DNA of 42,925 nucleotides from Pseudomonadota bacterium (lineage in GTDB: Bacteria; Pseudomonadota; Gammaproteobacteria; Burkholderiales; Burkholderiaceae_E), in NCBI GenBank assembly GCA_023389055.1, contig JAEWFA010000018.1, forward strand, positions 1-42,925. Reading direction: 5' to 3'. Position numbers and translations under genes: made by a program. The notes under the pieces were generated by a model. That model saw only the letters and a program-made list of their open reading frames with translations. It was not told the origin of the DNA and ran no database searches. Positions 1-8,652 of the stretch are shown here, in pieces. Each line of letters begins with the position of its first letter. Positions within the stretch are counted from its first letter, which is position 1.

Positions 1-24
1 CGTCGATACCGCCCGGTATCGACG
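1..24. repeat. perfect inverted repeat (hairpin) at window edge
   Basis: Bases 1-10 and 15-24 are exact reverse complements separated by a GCCC loop, giving a 10-bp stem. It lies about 70 bases beyond the 3' end of the cupin gene and may be a terminator or a dispersed palindrome. The window edge hides one flank, so no choice is possible. No T-run is visible on the side that can be read. Confidence 0.5.
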
Positions 25-92
25 CCTTCGCGCGCCTTGCACTGCATCCCTGCCGTCCTCTGCGCGACCCCTGTCCATAGTCCGACAGCCTC

Positions 93-506
93 CTAGGGCA
101 CGAGACCGTCCAGTTCCGGCAGCATCGTGACGCTCTCCCGCGTCGACGCCTCGCCGCGCGCGCCGACGAACACCGCGGGCTCCGATCCGCGATTCACCGC
201 CACGTGCGGCATTCCCGCCGGGATGAACAGATAGTCGCCCGGCCGTGCAATGCACCGATGCTGCAGGCGTTCGCCGGTCCACAGTTCGACCTCACCGCCG
301 CTCAGCATGTAGTGCGCCGTCTCGTGTCGATGCGTATGCGCTTTCGTGCGCTCGCCGGCGGGCAGCGTGATCAGTCCGAGGAACAGTGATTCCGCACCTA
401 CCGTCTCGGCACTGATGCCCGGCGCGTAGCGCGCGCCTTGCGCGCTGGTGAAGGGCTCCGGCCCGCGTACGACGAACCGTTCGCGGCTGGCATCGATCGT
501 TTCCAT
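93..506 (-). CDS. cupin-fold protein
   Basis: The 137-residue protein reads as a single small cupin barrel. It has a THRHETAHYMLSG-like first motif supplying histidines and a glutamate for metal binding. The second motif follows as PGDYLFIPAGMPHVAVN. Proteins of this size and pattern are usually metal-dependent enzymes or small-molecule sensors, and the sequence does not reveal the substrate. The ATG at 506 is preceded by GGAG at a normal distance, supporting this start. The gene diverges from the winged-helix/TPR regulator at 629, with about 120 bases between them, so that regulator might control it; this is inference from position only. Stop at 93-95. Confidence 0.85.
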   Translation of the reverse strand: METIDASRERFVVRGPEPFTSAQGARYAPGISAETVGAESLFLGLITLPAGERTKAHTHRHETAHYMLSGGEVELWTGERLQHRCIARPGDYLFIPAGMPHVAVNRGSEPAVFVGARGEASTRESVTMLPELDGLVP

Positions 507-628
507 GGTCGTCTCCGTCTGGTTCGCGAGCCGACTTTCGGCTCACCGTTGCAGCTTCGACCTGGCGGCCGTGGCTGTCACGGAAGCCGCGCTGAATTCG
601 CGTTAAATTGCATGAAACGGAGCAGCCC

Positions 629-2167
629 ATGGCGAAACGCTTTGCGTTCGGTCCGTTCCTGCTCGATACGGCACGCGGTACGCTGGTGCGCGACGGCGCC
701 GCGGTCGCGGTCGGGCAACGCGGACTGCGCCTGCTGCACGCGCTGCTCGAGGCAGCCGGCGAGCCGGTGTCCCGGGAAGCGCTGATGCGCGCCGCCTGGT
801 CCGGCCTCGTCGTCGAGGAAAGCAATCTGCCGGTGCAGGTCGCGGCGCTGCGCAAGCTGTTGGCCGGCGGGAACACCGACGCCGCGATAGCGATCGACAC
901 CGTTCCGCGCCTGGGCTATCGGCTCCGCGGCGTGGTCGCCGTGGAGGAGTCGGAGCTCGCACCGCTCGGGGAATCCGAGCCGGAGCAGCGCGGCCGCCCG
1001 CGCATCGCGGTGCTGCCGTTCACACACCTGGGCGACGACCCCTCGCAGGAGTACCTCGCCGACGCCGTCACCGAGGCGCTGATCGCCGCGCTCGTGCGTT
1101 TCCGCTGGTTCTCGGTACTGGGGCGCAACGCGAGCCAGACCTTCAAGCTCGCGTCGGTCGACGCTCGCACGGCGTCCGCCGAGTTCGGCGTTCGCTACTT
1201 CATCGAAGGCTCGGTGCACCGGTCGGGCACGCGATTTCGCATCTCCGCGCGGCTCGTCGAGGCACGCACCGGACGATGCCTGTGGGCGGAACCCTACGAC
1301 TTCGCCGACGCCGATCTTTTCGCCGTCCAGGACTCGCTGTGTCGACAGGTCGCAGGAGCGATCGAGCCGCAACTGCTCGACAGCGTCGGCAGCGATGCCG
1401 CGTCCCGGCGCAGCCAGAGCGTGACCGCGTGGGAGTTGGTGGCGCACGGCTCCTGGTTGTTTCATCACGTGACTCGCGACACCCACCGCAAGGCACGCGA
1501 ACTGTTTCGCCAGGCACGAAGCGTCGATCCGGGGTTGCCCGAGGCATCGCTGTGGATCGGCCGTGTGAATGCGGGGCTCGTCGCGTACGGATGGAGCGAC
1601 GAACCGCAGGCAGACCTGGCCGAAGGCGTCGCTGCCGCGCTCGAGGCGGTGCGGCTCGACCCGCTGAACCCCTACGCGCACTACGCGCTCGCAATCGTCG
1701 CCAACTACGCCGACGACGTCGAGCGCGCGCTGCGAAGCGCCGAAGTCGCTCGGGAGTTGAGTCCGAGCTTCGCGCTCGGCCACCTGGTGCACGGGATGGC
1801 GAGCCTGTACGCGGGGGACGCGCGCACCGCGATCCGCTCGCTCGGCGACGGACTCGAACTGAACCGTTTCGATCCGCAGAACTTCGTCTGGTACGACCTG
1901 CTTGCGCTGGCGCTGCTGTTCACCGGCGACGCGCAAGGCGCGCTGAAGCATGCGATCGCGGCGTTGAAGGTTCGACCGTCGTGGCGCGCGGCGATGCGCA
2001 CGGCGGGCGCGGCGAGCGCGGCGCTCGGACACGACGCCGAAGCAGCAGGCTGGCTGAGACAGTGGTCGGAGGCGCCGGCCACTGCCGATGCGATGCAGCC
2101 GCTCTGGCGACTCAATCCGCTATGGGCGGCAGAGATCAGCGCCGCCTCGTCCCGACTCCGATGTTGA
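629..2167 (+). CDS. winged-helix (OmpR/PhoB-type) transcriptional regulator with TPR-like C-terminus
   Basis: The 512-residue protein starts with a DNA-binding winged helix of the OmpR/PhoB C-terminal type (residues about 1-100: FGPFLLD near the start, LRKLL, then TVPRLGYRLRG at the wing). A TolB-N-like segment (IAVLPFTHLGDD, TEALIAALVR, YFIEGSVHRSG) follows. The rest is helical repeats resembling TPRs from about residue 270. This architecture is shared by CadC/HilA-like one-component regulators, but no transmembrane helix is visible, so it is probably cytoplasmic. A TTG at 608 is in frame upstream. The ATG at 629 is preferred because GGAG lies 6-7 bases before it. A TTAAAT at 603-608 could be a -10 element. 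The 3' end overlaps the convergent methyltransferase gene by 32 bases. Target genes are unknown; the divergent cupin is the obvious candidate. Confidence 0.85.
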   Translation: MAKRFAFGPFLLDTARGTLVRDGAAVAVGQRGLRLLHALLEAAGEPVSREALMRAAWSGLVVEESNLPVQVAALRKLLAGGNTDAAIAIDTVPRLGYRLRGVVAVEESELAPLGESEPEQRGRPRIAVLPFTHLGDDPSQEYLADAVTEALIAALVRFRWFSVLGRNASQTFKLASVDARTASAEFGVRYFIEGSVHRSGTRFRISARLVEARTGRCLWAEPYDFADADLFAVQDSLCRQVAGAIEPQLLDSVGSDAASRRSQSVTAWELVAHGSWLFHHVTRDTHRKARELFRQARSVDPGLPEASLWIGRVNAGLVAYGWSDEPQADLAEGVAAALEAVRLDPLNPYAHYALAIVANYADDVERALRSAEVARELSPSFALGHLVHGMASLYAGDARTAIRSLGDGLELNRFDPQNFVWYDLLALALLFTGDAQGALKHAIAALKVRPSWRAAMRTAGAASAALGHDAEAAGWLRQWSEAPATADAMQPLWRLNPLWAAEISAASSRLRC

Positions 2168-2990
2168 CCGGATTCGACAGCCGCACGACGCCTTCGACGG
2201 CCCTTTCGCGGAAAGCCGCAGCCAGCGCGCGTTGCACCGTGTTGCGCTCGTCGGCGCTGATCCGGAGCTCTTCCAGCAGGCACTCCACGATCGGATTGCT
2301 CGAGACGATCCAGTCCCACAGCGCGTCGGAACCGTCGAACGCCGTCGTCTCGGTAATCGACTCGACGCGGACGTCGACCAGGCCCACAGCCGAGAGCACG
2401 CTTCGCAGCCGCTCGGGGTCGGCGAGCTGGAATTCGAGCGGCGGCTCGTCTTCGGGCGGACCGTCGAACGAAGGCCGCACGGATTGCACCGCGCGAACGA
2501 AGAAGTGCAGGAAGTCGATCCGCTGCGGGTCGCCGTAGGCGACGATCAGCACCTTGGCGCCCGGCGAAGCAACCCGCGCCATCTCCGCCACGCCGCGGGG
2601 CATGTCGGCGAAAAGCATCACACCGAACTGCGACGCGACGAGATCGAAATGATCGTCGTCGAGCTCGAGCGCCTGGCCGTCCATCACGCGCGTCTCGATC
2701 TCGAGCCCCTCGTCTTTTGCCCGCCTGGCGAGCAGTTCGAGCATCGCCGGCGAGCGGTCGACCGCGAGCACCTTCGCACCGAGCCGTGCGGCCGGCACGC
2801 TCAACGCGCCGCTGCCGGCGGCGACGTCGAGCAGTCGCATGCCCTTCTGCAATCCGGCGCGGCGCAACGCTTCGTGTGCCAGCGCCATCTGCGTCACGGT
2901 GTTCGTCCGGTCGTACGCCGGCGCGATCCGGTCCCATGCCGCGCGCGTGTCGGTTGCCGCGGCCGCGGCAACGGGTTCATGTGTTCCCAT
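2136..2990 (-). CDS. class I SAM-dependent methyltransferase
   Basis: This 284-residue protein has a typical class I (UbiE/COQ5-like) methyltransferase core. SAM-binding motif I is LLDVAAGSGAL at about residues 53-63. The acidic strand-2 end is VLAVDRS, followed by an MDGQALEL motif and FDLVASQFGVMLFAD. The N-terminal AWDRIAPAYDR is common in UbiE-like enzymes. The C-terminal half is helical and probably sets substrate choice, which cannot be read. GGAGG before the ATG at 2990 supports the start. It lies 120 bases downstream of the LuxR-type regulator on the same strand and may be co-expressed with it. The 3' end overlaps the regulator at 629-2167 by 32 bases, tail to tail. Confidence 0.88.
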   Translation of the reverse strand: MGTHEPVAAAAATDTRAAWDRIAPAYDRTNTVTQMALAHEALRRAGLQKGMRLLDVAAGSGALSVPAARLGAKVLAVDRSPAMLELLARRAKDEGLEIETRVMDGQALELDDDHFDLVASQFGVMLFADMPRGVAEMARVASPGAKVLIVAYGDPQRIDFLHFFVRAVQSVRPSFDGPPEDEPPLEFQLADPERLRSVLSAVGLVDVRVESITETTAFDGSDALWDWIVSSNPIVECLLEELRISADERNTVQRALAAAFRERAVEGVVRLSNPVNIGVGTRRR

Positions 2991-3110
2991 GACGTTCCTC
3001 CAGCGAGTTCTGGAGGCCCCAGCGTGCGACGGAAGCTTGCCGGTGACTTCGGCGATCCCACCGATGTCCCGCAGCGAAGGGATGGGTGATCTCCGCCAAT
3101 CCTGCGTCGT

Positions 3111-4781
3111 TCAGAGCAGCTTGCGTTCGGCTGCGATGGCGATGGCAGCGGCACGAGTCGGCGCATCGAGTCGGCAGAGGATGTTGGCCACGTGCCGGTC
3201 CACGGTCCGCTCGCTGATCGACAGGCAGGCAGCGATCGCCTTGTTCGTCCGGCCCGTTGCGATCAGGCGAAGCACTTCCGTTTCGCGCGCAGTCAAGGGC
3301 GTTCGCCTTCGTGCCTGCCCGGATGGCAACAACAGCTTCAGGTCCGCCAGCGCGGGCGCCGCGCCGAGCGCCGCGAAGACGGCCATTGCCGCGCGCAACT
3401 CCGTATCGGCTGCCTCGCCGTCGCCGATCGCCCGGCACGCCTGCCCGATCGTCACCCGTGCGCGGGCCGCATCGTACGGCGCTTCGAGCCGGCACCAGAG
3501 ATCGAACGCGCGGCGAGCGGCAGCGAGCGCGACCTCCGGTTCGCCGGCGGCCAACGCGATCGCGCCCTGCCAGTGCGCAGCAGACGCAGCGAGCGCTTCG
3601 AGGTCGAAGCGCCGCGCGATCTCTTCCATCTGCTCGCAAGCCGGACGCGCCTCGTCGGGCTCGCCGGTGCGCAACGCAATTTCGGCCGACGCAGGCAGCA
3701 ACTGCGCGCGCCGCAGCGGGTCGGCCGTTTCGGCCAGCGCACGGTGGATCCCGGCACGCGCCGCTTCCCGGTTCCCCTGCACGAGGCGCAACAAGGCGAG
3801 CCCCGGCTGCGTCTCGAAGCCGCGTTCGGCCGCTGCACGATAGGCGGCGTCCGCAGCGTCGAATTCGCCCCGCAAGCGGTGCAGTTCAGCCTGGCGGTAG
3901 ACGGCCGCTGTCGGCGCTTCGCGACCGGCACCGTCTCGCAGGCCGGCGCGCTGCGCCTCGATCATCGCTTCCTGCCACGCGCCGCGCATCTGCAGGATCT
4001 CGGCGCGATGCACGAGGCAACGGCCGGTGAACGCGACGAGCCCCGGCTGGGCATCGCACCAGCGACCGAGCGCGTCGGTCCACTCGCTCGCGCGGCGCAG
4101 CGCCTGCACCTGCTGGCACGCGTCGATCACGCTGCAATACACGAGGCCGGCCATGATCGGCGACAACTCGTCGGCAACGACGGCCAGCATCGACTCGTCG
4201 AGCAGCGCGAGCCCGTCGAGCAGCGCGAGCCCGTCGAGCACGCGGCCGCGCAGGATGCATGCGCGCCCCTGCAGGTGCCTCGCGCAGGTCGCGAGGTCGA
4301 CGTCGGCGAAGCGCTCGCCGAGCGCGACGGCGCGCGTAGCGATCGCGAACCCCGCCGCCGGATCCCCGCAGCCCAACCGCTGCTCCGCCTCGGGCAGCAG
4401 CAGGTATCCGTGCTCGGCACAGTCCTCGTCAGCGATCAGCCGGCGTGCGCGCGAGAGCCACCCGTTCGCCTGCGCGGTCCTGCCGCGCAGCAGGAGTACG
4501 AGTCCGAGCCAGAACGCGCATCTCGCCGCGGGAAGCGGGTTGCCGCTCCTCGCGTGCTCGTGGTGTGCGCGATCGAGACTGCGGTCGAAGACCGTTTCGT
4601 TGCCGGCAAGGAATGCCGACATGCCCAGGCGCTCCAGATCGTCGGCGCCCAGCGGCTCGGACTCGTCCGCGCGCGCCAGGAACCGATACGCCTCCGGCCA
4701 GTTTCGCCGACGACAGGCAGCGCGTCCCTGTTCGAGGTCGTGCCTTTCGATTCCGGGAGTACGCGCAGGAGCCGTGTGCAT
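3111..4781 (-). CDS. LuxR-type transcriptional regulator with TPR-like N-terminus
   Basis: The 556-residue protein carries a GerE/LuxR helix-turn-helix at its extreme C-terminus (about 490-556: LTARETEVLRLIATGRTN, AACLSISERTVDRHVANI). The preceding ~480 residues are alanine-rich helical repeats of TPR/MalT type, likely a signal- or protein-binding scaffold. No AAA/NTPase P-loop is visible, so it is not a LAL-type regulator, and no PAS or autoinducer domain is seen. The ATG at 4781 has a GAGG element about 7 bases upstream. An exact 18-bp tandem duplication (4201-4236) adds six residues, doubling the LDGLAL segment within the repeat region. The methyltransferase gene follows on the same strand after 120 bases. 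Regulators of this architecture next to a class I methyltransferase are a familiar pairing, but the signal is unknown. Confidence 0.85.
   Translation of the reverse strand: MHTAPARTPGIERHDLEQGRAACRRRNWPEAYRFLARADESEPLGADDLERLGMSAFLAGNETVFDRSLDRAHHEHARSGNPLPAARCAFWLGLVLLLRGRTAQANGWLSRARRLIADEDCAEHGYLLLPEAEQRLGCGDPAAGFAIATRAVALGERFADVDLATCARHLQGRACILRGRVLDGLALLDGLALLDESMLAVVADELSPIMAGLVYCSVIDACQQVQALRRASEWTDALGRWCDAQPGLVAFTGRCLVHRAEILQMRGAWQEAMIEAQRAGLRDGAGREAPTAAVYRQAELHRLRGEFDAADAAYRAAAERGFETQPGLALLRLVQGNREAARAGIHRALAETADPLRRAQLLPASAEIALRTGEPDEARPACEQMEEIARRFDLEALAASAAHWQGAIALAAGEPEVALAAARRAFDLWCRLEAPYDAARARVTIGQACRAIGDGEAADTELRAAMAVFAALGAAPALADLKLLLPSGQARRRTPLTARETEVLRLIATGRTNKAIAACLSISERTVDRHVANILCRLDAPTRAAAIAIAAERKLL
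4201..4236. repeat. exact 18-bp tandem duplication inside a coding region
   Basis: The 18-base unit beginning AGCAGCGCGAGC is repeated exactly twice (4201-4218 and 4219-4236) and the next four bases begin a third copy. It is in frame and duplicates LDGLAL in the LuxR-type regulator. The identity of the copies suggests a recent slippage event or a contractible repeat. Confidence 0.9.
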
Positions 4782-4829
4782 GGCGAATGCCTCGCTCGTG
4801 CACGATGATGCGCCAGCGACGCATTCTTC

Positions 4830-4852
4830 GCCCGGCGGCTTCGCCGCCGGGC
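4830..4852. terminator. GC-rich hairpin downstream of the hsp20 pair
   Basis: Bases 4830-4838 pair perfectly with 4844-4852 (9-bp stem) around a CTTCG loop. It lies immediately after the stop codon of the second hsp20 gene on the minus strand and 49 bases before the LuxR-type gene start. That position suits a terminator or mRNA-stabilising hairpin. No T-run follows, so Rho-independent function is uncertain. A near copy with one inserted base lies at 10994-11017. Confidence 0.5.
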
Positions 4853-4859
4853 TGTGCGC

Positions 4860-5282
4860 TCAACCCGCCTGCACTTCGATGCGTCGCGGCTGGAACTCGG
4901 CGCGTTTCGGAATGCGCAGCGTCAGGACGCCGTCCTTCAGTTGCGCGTCGATGCGCTCGGGGTCGAGCTCGCCGCTCAACGTGAAGCTGCGCCGATAGCG
5001 CGTGGCCTGCACATCGGCATACAGCGCCTGCATGCCCGACGGCATCTCGATCGAGACGTCTCCCTGGATCGACAGGCCGTTGCGGTCGGCGCGCACTTCG
5101 AGCCGGTCCTTCGAGACGCCGGGCATTTCCGCCCGCAGCGTGATGCCCTGCTCGTTCTCGGAGATGTCGACCGCCGGCGCCATCGTCGCGATTTTCTCGT
5201 CGGCGGTTGCCTTGTCGCGTGCGGACGCAGCCGACTCGACGGCGTCCGACTGGCGCGTTGCCACTTCCGTGCGTTCGTCCAT
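4860..5282 (-). CDS. Hsp20/alpha-crystallin family small heat-shock protein
   Basis: The 140-residue protein has a variable N-terminus followed by an alpha-crystallin domain (about residues 45-130). Visible features are VDISENEQGITLRAEMPGV, a YRRSFTLSG strand, and the hallmark KDGVLTLRIPKR with the final PRRIEVQ strand. It is an ATP-independent chaperone that binds unfolding proteins. The ATG at 5282 is chosen because AAGGAGG lies 5-7 bases upstream. An ATG at 5300 would add six residues and would overlap the read-through end of the preceding hsp20 gene. It is the second gene of a two-gene hsp20 unit, probably transcribed from the heat-shock promoter near 5790-5815. A strong hairpin follows the stop codon. 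Confidence 0.93.
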   Translation of the reverse strand: MDERTEVATRQSDAVESAASARDKATADEKIATMAPAVDISENEQGITLRAEMPGVSKDRLEVRADRNGLSIQGDVSIEMPSGMQALYADVQATRYRRSFTLSGELDPERIDAQLKDGVLTLRIPKRAEFQPRRIEVQAG

Positions 5283-5350
5283 GATCGCCTCCTTCGTCAT
5301 TGCACCGGTACGCGGCGCGGACGGGCCGCTTCGCGGCGCTGGATCGTCAC

Positions 5351-5752
5351 CTAAAGGATTCCGTCGCGGTACTTCGCTTCGACACGTTCGGGATCGACGT
5401 CTTCCGGCAGCGTCACGGCGCGTCGGAACTCGCCGGTGAATCGCTCGCGCCGGTAGTACGCGGCGTTGTCGCCCTCGCCTTCCGGCGCGTCGCGCCGCCC
5501 CGCGATCGACAGCACGTTCTGCTGGATCGAGAGATCGATGCTCGCCGGGTCGACGCCGGCCGCGAACACGTAGACGTCGACGCGCTCGGGCGTGGTGCCG
5601 ACGTTCATCGGCGGAAAGGTGCCCCGGCGCATCGCGCGGATTCCGGTCGGCGCCGGCTGCCCATCGGAGAAGAGCCGGTCGAGCTCGCGCTCGATGCGAC
5701 GGAAGTCGTCGAACACGCCGGCGTCCAGGCCGCTCCACAAGCTTCCGAACAT
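5351..5752 (-). CDS. Hsp20-family protein, C-terminal tail cut by an in-frame amber codon
   Basis: The 133-residue protein has the Hsp20 layout: FDDFRRIERELDRLFSD at the N-terminus, VDVYVFAAGVDP, and YYRRERFTGEFRRAV leading to RVEAKYRDGIL. It then stops at TAG (5351-5353). Family members continue with a VTIPK-like strand and a PRR-I-V tail. Reading past the TAG in the same frame gives exactly that: VTIQRREAARPRRVPVQ, ending at a TGA at 5297-5299. It aligns with LTLRIPKRAEFQPRRIEVQ of the neighbouring paralogue. A single base change, for example AAG to TAG, could explain it. As written, the protein lacks the final beta-strand and the tail used for oligomerisation. Strong AAGGAGG before the ATG at 5752. 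Could be a recent nonsense mutation, a sequencing error or read-through. Confidence 0.85.
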   Translation of the reverse strand: MFGSLWSGLDAGVFDDFRRIERELDRLFSDGQPAPTGIRAMRRGTFPPMNVGTTPERVDVYVFAAGVDPASIDLSIQQNVLSIAGRRDAPEGEGDNAAYYRRERFTGEFRRAVTLPEDVDPERVEAKYRDGIL

Positions 5753-5787
5753 GGAATTGCCTCCTTGTTTGGGGGTTCGTGGGCCGA

Positions 5788-5815
5788 AGCTGGGAGTGCC
5801 GGCGCGGATTTCAAG
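5788..5815 (-). promoter_or_regulatory. probable sigma-32 (heat-shock) promoter for the hsp20 pair
   Basis: On the minus strand CTTGAAA (5815-5809) exactly matches the sigma-32 -35 consensus. It is followed after 14 bases by CCCAGCT (5794-5788), close to the -10 consensus CCCATNT. It is preceded by a run of C, as in classical heat-shock promoters. The hsp20 start codon is about 36 bases further on, so transcription would begin just upstream of a normal leader with a strong ribosome site. Consensus from established knowledge; assignment is inference. Confidence 0.7.
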
Positions 5816-5833
5816 GGGCCGCGGGGCGGCCCC
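5815..5833 (-). terminator. GC hairpin after the RIO kinase gene
   Basis: Bases 5815-5821 pair with 5827-5833 (7 bp, all G-C) around a 5-base loop. The hairpin is about 37 bases beyond the RIO kinase stop codon on the minus strand and is followed by TTGAAAT. It probably terminates that gene. Its last base is the first base of the sigma-32-like -35 element. Confidence 0.45.
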
Positions 5834-5869
5834 GCACGAGCCACCGGGCAGTCGTGCCGGCGCTACCCG

Positions 5870-6718
5870 TCAGGCCGCGGCTTGCGCGCGCAACCGGCGC
5901 GCCGCCTCCTCGTCGCAGGCATCGTCGATCTCGCGCAGCACGCTGCCGACGTCCGCCTTCCGGGTGTCGTGCACGAAACGACCGGTGAGCGCGACGTCGG
6001 GGTTCAGCGCGCCCCGCCGATACAGATCCCAGATCTCGTGACCGTAGTCGGTCTCGAGCAGCTCGGGCGCGAAACGGCCGAAGAAGCCTCGCAGGTTCGC
6101 GACGTCGCGCAGCAGCATGCGAGGGGCGTGGTTGTTGCCGGCTGCGTCCACCGCCTGCGGCAGATCGATGATCACCGGGCCGTCGGCTGCAAGCAGGATG
6201 TTGAACTCCGACAGGTCGCCGTGCACGACGCCGGCGCACAGCATGCGCACCACCTCGACGAGCAGCCTCGCGTGATGCTCCCGCGCCTCCTCGGGGGTGA
6301 ATGCCACGTCGTTCAGGCGCGGGGCGGCGTCGCCGTTCTCGTCGGTGACGAGGTCCATCAGCAGCACGCCGTCGCAGAAGTTGCGCGGCGCGGGCACGCG
6401 CACACCGGCGGCGGCCAGTCGGTACAGCGCGTCGACCTCGGCGCTTTGCCACGCGGTCTCGGCCGCCTGCTTGCCGAAGCGCGTGCCCTTGGCCATCGCG
6501 CGCGCCTGGCGGCTGTTGCGAACCTTGCGGTTCTCGGTGTAGTCCACCGCCTGGCGGAAGCTGCGCTCGGTGGCCGCCTTGTAGACCTTGGCGCAAAGCG
6601 TCTCGCTGCCGCATCGAACGACGTAGACGGCAGCCTCCTTGCCGCTCATCAACTGGCGCACGACCTGGTCGACCAGGCCTTCGTCGATCAGCGACTGCAG
6701 TCTCTTGGGTGATCTCAT
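5870..6718 (-). CDS. RIO-type serine/threonine protein kinase
   Basis: The 282-residue protein shows the RIO1-like kinase fold. An ATP-binding lysine sits in LCAKVYK (K44), after a SGKEAAVYVV loop. The catalytic loop HGDLSEFNILL spans about residues 166-176 (Asp168, Asn173). The metal-binding IIDLPQ motif has Asp185. In archaea and eukaryotes RIO kinases act in ribosome maturation; the role of bacterial RIO-like kinases is poorly defined. The start at 6718 (ATG, MRSPKRLQ) is chosen because longer versions would run through the start of the divergent helicase gene. Only 34 bases separate the two start codons. Sitting beside an RNA helicase involved in ribosome assembly is suggestive of a shared role, but this is inference. 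Confidence 0.88.
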   Translation of the reverse strand: MRSPKRLQSLIDEGLVDQVVRQLMSGKEAAVYVVRCGSETLCAKVYKAATERSFRQAVDYTENRKVRNSRQARAMAKGTRFGKQAAETAWQSAEVDALYRLAAAGVRVPAPRNFCDGVLLMDLVTDENGDAAPRLNDVAFTPEEAREHHARLLVEVVRMLCAGVVHGDLSEFNILLAADGPVIIDLPQAVDAAGNNHAPRMLLRDVANLRGFFGRFAPELLETDYGHEIWDLYRRGALNPDVALTGRFVHDTRKADVGSVLREIDDACDEEAARRLRAQAAA

Positions 6719-6738
6719 GGGAGCGCATTCTGCGCCTC

Positions 6739-6747
6739 TGCGACAAT
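6739..6747 (+). promoter_or_regulatory. possible extended -10 element close to the dbpA start
   Basis: TG-C-GACAAT (6739-6747) resembles an extended -10 element and ends five bases before the dbpA ATG, implying a leader of a few bases or none. There is no obvious -35 element. Only the pattern is seen; no expression data. Confidence 0.3.
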
Positions 6748-6752
6748 CCGGG

Positions 6753-8121
<1,369 letters not shown>

Positions 8122-8135
<14 letters not shown>

Positions 8136-8427
8136 GGGCCCCGCTCACGCGCAGCCCGTGTCGTCGCGCCAGCGTGAGTCCGACCAGCCACGTGCAGGCC
8201 GCGAACGAGCCGAGGAACGACGCGCCGACGGCGAGTTGCCCCAGGCTGAAGATGCAGTACAGCGCGCCGAGCAGGTTGTTGATCGAGAACATCACCCACG
8301 TGGTCAACGCCACGTCGGGAGCGCCCCGGTCGCTCGCGGCGACCTTGCGCAGCTGCGGCACGTACATGAATGCGCGCATCGCGTTCGTCGCGGTGAACAC
8401 GATTCCCAGCCAGTCGGCTTCGTTCAT
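8122..8427 (-). CDS. small PQ-loop/SemiSWEET-like membrane protein
   Basis: This 101-residue protein has three hydrophobic segments and a MYVPQLRKV motif in the first, the proline-glutamine signature of PQ-loop/SWEET-type half-transporters. A conserved-looking ALTTWVMFSINNLLGALYC helix follows. Such half-proteins dimerise to move small solutes such as sugars, but the family match is made from the motif only and the substrate is unknown. AAGGAG before the ATG at 8427 supports the start. The 3' end overlaps dbpA by 14 bases tail to tail. It could instead be an uncharacterised small membrane protein. Confidence 0.7.
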
Positions 8428-8517
8428 GGTCGCTCCTTCGATGCCGCGCTACGTCGGCTATCTGCAAGGTATCGAGCCGTCGCCGGGCCGGGAATCGCGC
8501 AACCCGGGTGTGCGGAT

Positions 8518-8539
8518 CCCGCATTCGCGGCAATGCGGG
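8518..8539. terminator. hairpin between queC and the PQ-loop gene
   Basis: CCCGCATT (8518-8525) and AATGCGGG (8532-8539) form an exact 8-bp stem with a 6-base loop. It lies in the 225-base gap between queC and the PQ-loop gene, both on the minus strand. It may end queC transcription; no T-run is visible. Nothing else was recognised in this gap. Confidence 0.35.
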
Positions 8540-8652
8540 TGCCGTTCGTTTCGCGGCAATCGACACAACCGAGCACCGGGCTCGACCCCGGCGAGCGCTC
8601 GCAGCTGTCGTGGATAGGTGCGCGCCGCGCTGCCGCGACGGGACGAGCCGGT

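Noticed and set aside
578..2032. A 484-codon frame opposite the winged-helix regulator
   Set aside because: Shadow of a gene with clear helix-turn-helix and TPR-like signals on the plus strand.
8428..8652. A small gene or preQ1 riboswitch in the gap next to queC
   Set aside because: The gap is downstream, not upstream, of queC; only a simple 8-bp hairpin is present and no coding frame has a ribosome site.
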